The notes beneath the pieces were generated by a model. The model was not told where the DNA came from. It ran no database searches and saw nothing but the letters and a program-made list of their open reading frames with translations. Position numbers and translations under genes: made by a program. 64,000 nt of DNA, taken from the NCBI GenBank assembly GCA_964595625.1, contig CAZQQU010000011.1, forward strand, positions 18,744 to 82,743, in the 5' to 3' direction. Within the stretch, counting starts at the first letter, position 1. Each line of letters begins with the position of its first letter. Positions 50,220-57,060 of this stretch are shown here, piece by piece. Source of the DNA: CAZQQU01 sp964595625. Its GTDB lineage: Bacteria > Bacteroidota > Bacteroidia > Flavobacteriales > Flavobacteriaceae.

Positions 50220-50864
50220 TTATTTTCTTTGTTTATAGTCGTCATGCATGCCTTTCCCTAAAAATATCTGTTCTTTATACCTCATGATTCTACTGATGCG
50301 TGTGGCGGGTTGTTGGGCTTGTGAAAAATGGATAATATAACCCCGTTGCCGCCCCGGCGTTAAAGCGTAAAAGGCCTTTTTGAAATGAGGATCTTCCTCA
50401 AAAGCATATAGAAGTTCTTTAGGAAGTGGGGGCAATTTAGTATTGACAAGCATTTTGCTTCCGCTCTCCTCAACGGCTATTGCCTCTTGGATATAAGATT
50501 GTAAAATATCCTGAAGTTGTAGGATACGATCTGTTGTTGTAAAACGTATTATTCTACCTGATTGGATATTGCCTTGTTGTTCGAGGATTTGGTGTGAATC
50601 TTTTAACAAGGCTCCTTTAAAAAAACTGAGGTTGGCAGAAGCTTTAAGTGCATTGATTGAGATGATATTTTTACCCTGGTGTGTATAAACCGGGACACTC
50701 CATTTTAATTCCTCTTTTAAACCACTTTTTAAGGCGATCTGGCGGAGTAATTCCAATTCGTTTTTCCAAAAATTGACTTTACATTGAGGAGTCGCTCCAT
50801 AAGGACAGCGCATACAGCCATCCATTAAATACTTGTCAATCAGTGGATTGGTTTTAATATCCAT
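50220..50864 (-). CDS. YdeI/DUF1801 family protein
   Basis: 214 residues. MDGCMRCPYGATPQCKVNFWKNELELLRQIAL has four Cys near the start. Then LKEELKWSVPVYTHQGKNIISINALKASANLSFFKGALL (the DUF1801 core), and a C-terminal YdeI part PGRQRGYIIHFSQAQQPATRISRIMRY. This is the bacteriocin-protection or OmpD-associated family, whose biochemical role is unknown. The start is ATG 50864. No operon partner. Confidence 0.85.
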   Translation of the reverse strand: MDIKTNPLIDKYLMDGCMRCPYGATPQCKVNFWKNELELLRQIALKSGLKEELKWSVPVYTHQGKNIISINALKASANLSFFKGALLKDSHQILEQQGNIQSGRIIRFTTTDRILQLQDILQSYIQEAIAVEESGSKMLVNTKLPPLPKELLYAFEEDPHFKKAFYALTPGRQRGYIIHFSQAQQPATRISRIMRYKEQIFLGKGMHDDYKQRK

Positions 50865-51069
50865 GGGTAGTACTTTTTATAAATTCGTTTGGATAGTACT
50901 TAATAATGCTACTTCTAGTAGAGGTTAAAGATAGTTTTTTTGGTTTTTAATAGAAATCAAAAAATTTAGAAATAACCCAAATGCATCCTATTTGGGGATA
51001 TTTTTATGTAATTCTTCATTTAATTTTCAAATAATAAGTCAGATTGTAGGTTAATCGTTTTATTAGCTT

Positions 51070-51645
51070 TTATATGGGGTCGGTACCCGCCATAAAAGCA
51101 TCTACAAAAAATGAATTTTTAACTGCTTTTTTTAAACGAGTCACAATTTTTTTGCGAAGGGTTAAAATTTTGATTCTTCCCGTATAGTGTATATGAATGA
51201 GTAGGTGTTGATTAATGTCAGTTAGGTAGTAATCATAAAATCCCGAATCACCCTGTGTTAAAGTGAAATAATGAGGGATAAATTCGGGTATTTCTGAAGT
51301 TTGAATTTGAACTGCACCATTAAATTGCTTAGGCATTTTTAGATCATTAAAAAAGGAAATAGCTTCTAGCAGGCCCTCATCGTCGGTTCTATTTCGGGTT
51401 TCTTTGGAAATCCAAGGTTTATTATTTCTACCTAAGATTACTAATTCCTCTATATGTAAACTTTGGATCAGTTTATAGAATTCTACAGGGAGTGAATTGG
51501 TGGCCTTGGACTCTAATTTTATCCAATGATAGGAAATAGAAGGTGGGTAGTATATCCATTCGGTATCTGCAGCTTGATCCTGGGCTTCTAAAGGGAGGTC
51601 TCGAAATCTAATTAGAGCGATATCTCTTTTGATAAATTGAGGCAT
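51070..51645 (-). CDS. Hypothetical protein
   Basis: 191 residues with no recognised domain. Alternating beta-rich segments (YHWIKLESKA, LLIHIHYTGRIKILTLRKKIVTRLKKAV) and Tyr/Pro-rich stretches (ADTEWIYYPPSISYHW) suggest a compact mixed alpha-beta fold. No signal peptide or membrane helix. It stands alone between genes on the same strand with more than 100 bp on either side. Confidence 0.5.
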   Translation of the reverse strand: MPQFIKRDIALIRFRDLPLEAQDQAADTEWIYYPPSISYHWIKLESKATNSLPVEFYKLIQSLHIEELVILGRNNKPWISKETRNRTDDEGLLEAISFFNDLKMPKQFNGAVQIQTSEIPEFIPHYFTLTQGDSGFYDYYLTDINQHLLIHIHYTGRIKILTLRKKIVTRLKKAVKNSFFVDAFMAGTDPI

Positions 51646-51775
51646 GGGCTATAAATATTCCGGTAATGATCAAATGGGTTACCCATTTATTATATTGTAA
51701 ATGTAGGAAATATTTATGTGTTATTTTGCTTGCCCAAGAAGAGATAATTAGGACGCCCACAACAAGTATATATAA

Positions 51776-52531
51776 TCACTCTTTGGAAAACAACTCGATG
51801 GTATAATCTAAAAGTTGGTGGTCACCATAGGTGCCGTGACCGGGAATCACTAGTTGTATATTGGGATACATGGATTTAATTTTAGTAACGGTGTGTGCCC
51901 ATTGATCTGTATGGGCATCTTCTAAATTTCCTTTTCCGGATCCAAGGGATTTAATTAAACAACCCCCAAATAATACTTCTTCTTCTTTAAAATAGCCTAT
52001 GGTATTGTCTGCGGTATGTCCTTCACCGACAAATTTTGCTATTACCTGAAAACTACCTACGGGTATAACCAGGGAATCACTAAAAGAATTTTGAGGAATT
52101 TCAAACCCTTTTTCAGTAGCTAATGATATGGTTTTATGAAAGGCATACGATGGGATATTTTTATTGTGAACCACACCTAAGCCACCCAAACAATCACTGT
52201 GAAAGTGTGTGGGAATCACCGCATTAATTTGACTGTTTAATTCCTCTTCTATAAACGTGATAAGCTGTGAGGTACTGAGAGAATCTGCGGGGGTGTCAAA
52301 AATGACTACTTCATTTTGATGGGCAATAAATATCCCGTGGCAGGCAACTCTTCCAAAATCTTGGGTATTTAAATACGAAGTATGTAAGTAAGTGTATGAA
52401 GTTAATTGTGTGATAGTCAAATCTTCCGTTTGATGATGTACTGTCGGATTAAATTTCGCTTTAGATTGATATTTTTGGCAGGAAATGAATATTCCTGGGA
52501 AACAAAAAAGTAAGAGCAGCAATTTCATCAT
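51776..52531 (-). CDS. Subclass B1 metallo-beta-lactamase, CcrA/CfiA-like
   Basis: 251 residues. The lipoprotein-type signal ends FISC (Cys18), so the enzyme may be outer-membrane anchored. All zinc ligands of subclass B1 are present: His109-x-His111-x-Asp113 (THFHSDC), His172 (GEGHTADN), Cys191 (FGGCLIK, with Lys194 for the carboxylate) and His232 (PGHGTYGD). Cys114 follows Asp113, as in CcrA/CfiA of Bacteroides and unlike the Arg common in other B1 enzymes. IPSYA and the GxGNLEDA block also recall CfiA. It should hydrolyse beta-lactams including carbapenems. Sequence only. Confidence 0.88.
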   Translation of the reverse strand: MMKLLLLLFCFPGIFISCQKYQSKAKFNPTVHHQTEDLTITQLTSYTYLHTSYLNTQDFGRVACHGIFIAHQNEVVIFDTPADSLSTSQLITFIEEELNSQINAVIPTHFHSDCLGGLGVVHNKNIPSYAFHKTISLATEKGFEIPQNSFSDSLVIPVGSFQVIAKFVGEGHTADNTIGYFKEEEVLFGGCLIKSLGSGKGNLEDAHTDQWAHTVTKIKSMYPNIQLVIPGHGTYGDHQLLDYTIELFSKE

Positions 52532-52559
52532 GTGGGTTCAATGTTGCTTGTAGGTGTTG

Positions 52560-53381
52560 CTATTCATCGATATTCTCGAGCGAAATTTCGATTTTTAAGT
52601 TAGTTTGTGCATCGCTATACATTTCCTGGTTACCTGGATCTTTGGCTGGAACATCCATTTTCATGTGAATGTTCAGGTCTAATTCCACTGCTACATAGTG
52701 CTTGAGTAGGGGGTCAAAATAATAGGTTCCGGTACCTTGAAGGGCACTTTCGTAGATCCCTTCTAAGTGGGCGGGTAGATGTATTGTAGAAATATCTATA
52801 TTGCCTTTAAGTACGGCACATTCATATGATTTATAGGTGGTATATCCAGTAAAAGTCAACTGATTTTCACCTTGCACTTTTAATGATGCCGTACCGGCAT
52901 TAAAAGGCATTTCCATAGGAATATTAGCGGTTTCTCCAATTTGTAAAGATTTTTCGGGGAGTGGAAAAATCATTTTATAAAATATGTCGGGTCCTGAATC
53001 TCCAAAATTTTTATCGGGTTGCATACCGGTTATGATTCGGTCGGGCTGATCGAGCTGTAGTGTATCGTTGGTAGAATTCTCTGAAATATAGGTGATTCTA
53101 GAACTTACCAAATCGTATAAAACAAGGTCTGCGAGTTGATTATTATTTACATCTATGCGTAAGCGACCCTGCTCGATAAATTTATCGGTTTGTGGTTCTT
53201 GCTCCCGATTCATAGTGAAATATCCCTCAAAAGATTGTGAAAAAGAATAGGTGAGTTTTTTAGGCTTGCTAAAGTCCCAGGCCACCAGTAGGGGATTTTC
53301 TTGATCAGCCGTAGAAGATTTTGAGTTTTTGTCTGTACAACTTATTAAGAAAATGAGTAGTATAAATAGGGAATATTTCAT
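52560..53381 (-). CDS. Putative lipoprotein, conserved hypothetical
   Basis: 273 residues from Met at 53381 (MKYSLFILLIFLISC, Cys15). A Ser/Thr linker precedes a beta-rich domain (LTYSFSQSFEGYF, LRIDVNNNQLADLVLYDLVSS, IYESALQGTGTYYFDPLLKHYVAVELDLNIHM). A longer start at 53438 is rejected because it destroys the signal peptide. Resembles DUF6263-type proteins, but the assignment is weak. It lies 28 bp upstream of the beta-lactamase in transcription sense, so they may be cotranscribed. Confidence 0.6.
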   Translation of the reverse strand: MKYSLFILLIFLISCTDKNSKSSTADQENPLLVAWDFSKPKKLTYSFSQSFEGYFTMNREQEPQTDKFIEQGRLRIDVNNNQLADLVLYDLVSSRITYISENSTNDTLQLDQPDRIITGMQPDKNFGDSGPDIFYKMIFPLPEKSLQIGETANIPMEMPFNAGTASLKVQGENQLTFTGYTTYKSYECAVLKGNIDISTIHLPAHLEGIYESALQGTGTYYFDPLLKHYVAVELDLNIHMKMDVPAKDPGNQEMYSDAQTNLKIEISLENIDE

Positions 53382-53447
53382 GGTTGAATAGGTTAAAACT
53401 ACTCTGTTTATGGGTTGTAATAAACAGAGTAGTTTCAATATATAAAA

Positions 53448-53720
53448 TTAACTCATTTCTAATGCCTTGGGGTTAGGACCGTATTCATTTTCTATTGGTT
53501 CACTATCGGTAGCAAGTAACACGATTAACCAAATACCCCCTATAATGGGTACCAAAGAAATGAGTATCCACCAACCACTTTTACCAATATCATGCAATCT
53601 TCTTACGGCAACTGCAATACCTGGAAGTAATACGGCTAATGTATACAGCATATAAACAGTACCGTAGCCTACTACATTTTTTGATGTACCTAGGATGGTA
53701 TCGACAATAATAGCAGCATT
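53448..53720 (-). pseudogene. 5'-truncated DUF805 membrane protein gene
   Basis: The reading frame carries LAVLLPGIAVAVRRLHDIGKSGWW and LIVLLATDSEPIENEYGPNPKAL, the C-terminal two-thirds of DUF805. In-frame sequence upstream of the Met at 53651 (AAIIVDTILG, GYGTVYMLYT) still matches the family. Homology stops near 53720, where the stop codon of the immunity-type gene begins. The first roughly 30 residues (usual MNWYLKVL... and EYW motif) are missing, so the toxin island cut this gene. It could still express a 67-residue protein from the internal Met at 53651. Confidence 0.75.
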
Positions 53721-53928
53721 ACCTTTCTTCCTTCACTATCCATTTATCTAAAGGAACTCCATATTCTTCAAAAGCAATTTGCTTACATGTTTCGATATCG
53801 TTTTGCAAATAATCCTTCACACATTTTCCACCTTCATAAATGTACAAGTATGACCCTACTTCAGGATAATCTTCCTCTATCCTAAATATCTTTTCGTTAC
53901 GGCTCGTTTCTAAAATTTTAAATTTCAT
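53719..53928 (-). CDS. Putative immunity protein for orphan toxin tip
   Basis: 69 residues, acidic: MKFKILETSRNEKIFRIEEDY, GSYLYIYEGGKCVKDYLQND, ending PLDKWIVKEER. It starts 5 bp after the stop of the orphan tip at 53934-54203, the classic toxin-immunity spacing. No signal peptide, so it is cytoplasmic, suggesting a toxin acting in the cytoplasm. No family I can name. Confidence 0.6.
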   Translation of the reverse strand: MKFKILETSRNEKIFRIEEDYPEVGSYLYIYEGGKCVKDYLQNDIETCKQIAFEEYGVPLDKWIVKEER

Positions 53929-53933
53929 TGTTT

Positions 53934-54203
53934 CTATGGTTTAGGATAAATTCTATGAGTACCAGGAATAGCATCTCTCCACTTCCCATTTTTGAAAATT
54001 TCCAAATGAATATGTGGTGCATCTCGATGAGGATTTTTGATATCAAACCTCATTTTTCTTAGACCATCGTTTGACATAAAAATGTTATCACCTGCTTTAT
54101 TTGTTACAACTTTATAATCTTTACCCAACCATGATTTTGCTTGCTTAGCAACGTCATCTACAAGGTTTGCTCCCCCCTTAGTGGCATTACCTACAGTGTA
54201 ACT
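53934..54203 (-). pseudogene. Orphan polymorphic-toxin C-terminal tip
   Basis: An open frame of 89 codons with no ATG, only TTG at 54128. It begins with a linker (VGNATKGGANLVDDVAKQAK) and ends with a compact domain: IFMSNDGLRKMRFDIKNPHRDAP, PHIHLEIFKNGKWRDA and IPGTHRIYP. The histidines (PHIHLE) look like a nuclease-type active centre, unassigned. A stop just upstream (54204-54206) and 13-bp overlap with the preceding immunity gene show that it has been cut off from its Rhs core. A displaced tip. Confidence 0.6.
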
Positions 54204-54661
54204 TCAATGCTATTGATAATCTTCTTTTTACCATTAAAATTTTTCACAAAAACAAATTCCAAGTTATCAAATTTCAAATTAGTATAACCAACGACTTTAT
54301 CTGTTTTATCAAGCTCTGCTACCTTGACGCTATCAAGTGCAGAAGATCCACTTTGAAACGCTACAAAAGCAAATTTCTTTTCAGAATTATCCTTATTCCT
54401 TACCTCAATAAAATTTACTGATGAATAATTATCATAGTTAAAGTTGTATTTAGTAATTTGATATTCTGTAGCGACCTCCCCAATCAACGAAGAACAAACA
54501 ATATTTGCATACAAAGATTCTGCTATATTATCCCAGTCATCATAGGCCTCATCTTCTTTCCATTTTATTTTTGCCTTTTCAAGCCATGGAATTATTGCGA
54601 GCAATGCTCCTCTGAATATTACTAATAATTCGGTTACAGATGTTTTCCAGTTATTGTTCAT
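54191..54661 (-). CDS. Putative immunity protein for Rhs tip at 54664
   Basis: 156 residues from MNNNWKTSVTELLVIFRGALL, starting 2 bases after the stop of the Rhs core gene (54664). It has no signal peptide; one hydrophobic helix (LLVIFRGALLAIIPWLEKA) and acidic segments (KWKEDEAYDDWDNIAESLY) are visible. Position and size are those of polymorphic-toxin immunity genes. A cytoplasmic target is implied. The family is unknown. Confidence 0.65.
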   Translation of the reverse strand: MNNNWKTSVTELLVIFRGALLAIIPWLEKAKIKWKEDEAYDDWDNIAESLYANIVCSSLIGEVATEYQITKYNFNYDNYSSVNFIEVRNKDNSEKKFAFVAFQSGSSALDSVKVAELDKTDKVVGYTNLKFDNLEFVFVKNFNGKKKIINSIEVTL

Positions 54662-54663
54662 GA

Positions 54664-56382
54664 TTAATTTCCCCATATTTGTTTTAATAGGTTTAACTGT
54701 TCTTGTGTTGGTGCGACTTTTGGTCCGAAACCTTGACCTGGGATTACTGATTTTGCTCTATCTTTTGTAACATCCCAAATCACCTTACCAGCGTCATTAG
54801 TAATAAAGATCCTACCCTGCCCACCTTTCAACACACTATTTGCAGGGCCTTCCAACGTCTTCACTAATTGACCACTTCTACCACCACTTAATACAATATC
54901 TGGGCGTAATGCTAAGTTCGTTCCCGTCTTAGTGGCACTTGTGATAGTTCCTGCACTTCCAGTTGCTCTAGTTGTTTTAAGAGGGAATAGTGCATTTAAA
55001 CCAAAGACTAAACCATATTCAAGCATTAGCTCCTTCGTCAAACTTAAGACTTCTGCATTATGTGTTTTAACAAATGAATTGTAAGCTTCTTCTGTATCTG
55101 CATATATCCCCTTAACAGCATCACCATCTTTTTTGCAAAAACAATTCTCAAGCCCCAACGAAGTCAATGTGTTTTGAAGTTCTTCAATAGAAGCATCATC
55201 TTCTCCTATCCAAATTTTACCCTGACTAGATAAGTTTTCAGAACCTTCAATATGTTCAACTCGTCCTGTTTTCAAATCAAGATACCAATCTGGCGGTGAA
55301 TCAGCTTCCTCCACCATCATCCCTGTCGGGTCTACGTAACGTAGGGGGTTCTGTAAGGTGTAAGCATAGGGCGATATACCGGGATAGATTTCCCACATTG
55401 GGTCAACACTTAGCATCAGGTTATCCTTAGGCGAGTAATACCTCGCCCCATAGTAGTAATTTCCAGTTTCTGGGTCAAGCTCTTTGGCGTTGAACTTAAA
55501 CGGGCTGTTGTGTGAGTTTAAATGTTCATCCACCAATAGTTCTCCAAAAGGTAAATATTCCATATGTTGCGTAACAATTCCTTTAGAGTTGGTAATATAG
55601 CTTGAACTTCCTAAATGGTCAGGATGAAAAAAGTACATATCATTATCAGAATGTATATAGTGTGTATGCCCGGGAATTAAAATAGTACCTTCTGTTTCAG
55701 GCTCCGGAACGGTATATTCCATATCAAAGGTGCTGTAAACTTCTTCCAAAGCATCTCCGGCTTCTATGACTATATCGTTGCTCATTGTTCTTATACTTGA
55801 AGGGAAAAAGTCATGAAGATACACTCCGTTAAAGAAAAGCCCCATATCACTTCTAATTCCGGTAACACTCGAGATACGTTCGGCACCCACATAATAATGC
55901 TTGGTGTATTTAAGATAGGTATCTCCTCCTAAAGGAAGTACTTTAGCCGTAACCAATCCGCTGGGGTAGATCATTGTTACATCCCTTTCTTCCTGTCCTG
56001 AAGTTACCGCATTAGAATACACATCTACTCTTGTAGGGATATGCCGTAAGATACGTTGCCCGGAAGCATCGTAAGTATAAACGGCTATGTTGTGATGCTC
56101 CTCATTATCGGGGTTTAAATCTACAGCACGCAGGCGGTTCTCTTCGTCCCAGAGGTTTTTACGCATACTTATTTCTTCTTCTCCTACCACTTCTTTAATT
56201 TCTAACCGGTTGCCGTTACCGTCGTAAGTTACTAATTTTTTCTTAATACGCGGGTCGTCCTCATCACAACAGCCGTCCTGCCCGGTAGGGGTTTCAATGA
56301 TCATCCGCGGGGCGTGGGGCTGTACGTAGCCGTAGCCGTCGGTATAGTTGTTAAAAATAGATATGTTTGCATTTTTGTTCAA
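54664..56382 (-). CDS. 5'-truncated Rhs core with unassigned toxin tip (cassette C)
   Basis: 572 codons starting at TTG; no ATG. The core enters at about 56340 (GYGYVQPHAPRMIIE) and contains RLRAVDLNPDNEEHHN, FFHPDHLGSSSYITNSK, MEYLPFGELLVDEHLNSHNSP and FNAKELDPETGNYYYGARYY, the Rhs repeat-associated core that ends PLRYVDPTG. The tip (about 55318-54664) is ASIEELQNTLTS, then hydrophobic LMLEYGLVFGLNALF, ending GQGFGPKVAPTQEQLNLL. Function of the tip is unknown. It lacks the N-terminal YD repeats, so it is probably a recombination donor. Confidence 0.7.
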   Translation of the reverse strand: MNKNANISIFNNYTDGYGYVQPHAPRMIIETPTGQDGCCDEDDPRIKKKLVTYDGNGNRLEIKEVVGEEEISMRKNLWDEENRLRAVDLNPDNEEHHNIAVYTYDASGQRILRHIPTRVDVYSNAVTSGQEERDVTMIYPSGLVTAKVLPLGGDTYLKYTKHYYVGAERISSVTGIRSDMGLFFNGVYLHDFFPSSIRTMSNDIVIEAGDALEEVYSTFDMEYTVPEPETEGTILIPGHTHYIHSDNDMYFFHPDHLGSSSYITNSKGIVTQHMEYLPFGELLVDEHLNSHNSPFKFNAKELDPETGNYYYGARYYSPKDNLMLSVDPMWEIYPGISPYAYTLQNPLRYVDPTGMMVEEADSPPDWYLDLKTGRVEHIEGSENLSSQGKIWIGEDDASIEELQNTLTSLGLENCFCKKDGDAVKGIYADTEEAYNSFVKTHNAEVLSLTKELMLEYGLVFGLNALFPLKTTRATGSAGTITSATKTGTNLALRPDIVLSGGRSGQLVKTLEGPANSVLKGGQGRIFITNDAGKVIWDVTKDRAKSVIPGQGFGPKVAPTQEQLNLLKQIWGN

Positions 56383-56577
56383 CTTTGTTAGTTTTCAATA
56401 TATTCCCTTATAAGGAAGTGTTTTTTATAAAATGATTGTGGGAGGAGCAGGGTTGTTTTCTAAAATTTCTATTTGCCTGTTTTATGTCTTGATTTTCAAT
56501 AATTTAAATATTTGAAAATAACATATCAACACATCTGAAACATTACCCCACCAAATCATTGTGGAAGTAGCTACCCA
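56383..56577. other. Gap between cassettes, AT-rich
   Basis: 195 bp between the cassette C start and the immunity gene of cassette A. It contains TGGAAGTAGCTA (56562-56573), also found at 62117-62128 downstream of another immunity gene. No gene is seen. Confidence 0.4.
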
Positions 56578-57060
56578 TTACCAATCTTTGGGTATTATCT
56601 CCCTATTTAATTCTTTGCAAAGAATATTGTCTCGCAAATAGACTTGATTTTGTATTTCAATAGCGTATTCTTTAATCTCATTACAAAAAGCCCTCTTAAA
56701 CATTTTTTTATCTAAATTATATATTCTAATTATCAAGTAATTTGTATTGTTAATCCAACCAGGAAGAAACTTTATGTTATATTCATAGAGTTTACCACTT
56801 CCTTTGTAATTTCCTAAATAGTTGAAACTTAAATAAACATCCTCTTTGAATATTTGTTTATCAACTGATAACTGGTTTCCTAAATGATAGGAATGAGTAA
56901 AAAGTGTCTTTTCTCCGTCTGTAAACTTAAACTTAATGTTTGATGTAATCAATTTATTATCAACGATAAGAACTACATTACACTTATACAAATCTTGAGA
57001 ATAACAATTAAAGACCATTAATACTCCCAATAATACTAGGCTATTCTTTAATCTTTCCAT
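56578..57060 (-). CDS. Putative periplasmic immunity protein for JAMM-type tip
   Basis: 160 residues. The signal peptide MERLKNSLVLLGVLMVFNCYSQ is probably cleaved before Asp, so it is exported. The beta-rich body has KCNVVLIVDNKLITSNIKF, YLSFNYLGNYKGSGKLYEY and IIRIYNLDKKMFKRAFC. Its ATG lies 20 bp inside the end of the Rhs gene at 57041, the usual coupled position of immunity genes. The export signal suggests that the JAMM-type tip acts outside the cytoplasm. Confidence 0.65.
   Translation of the reverse strand: MERLKNSLVLLGVLMVFNCYSQDLYKCNVVLIVDNKLITSNIKFKFTDGEKTLFTHSYHLGNQLSVDKQIFKEDVYLSFNYLGNYKGSGKLYEYNIKFLPGWINNTNYLIIRIYNLDKKMFKRAFCNEIKEYAIEIQNQVYLRDNILCKELNREIIPKDW

Noticed and set aside
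54664..56382. Treating cassette C as a full, functional Rhs toxin
   Set aside because: No ATG start, core enters mid-way and lacks the N-terminal YD repeats; it is more likely a displaced tip.
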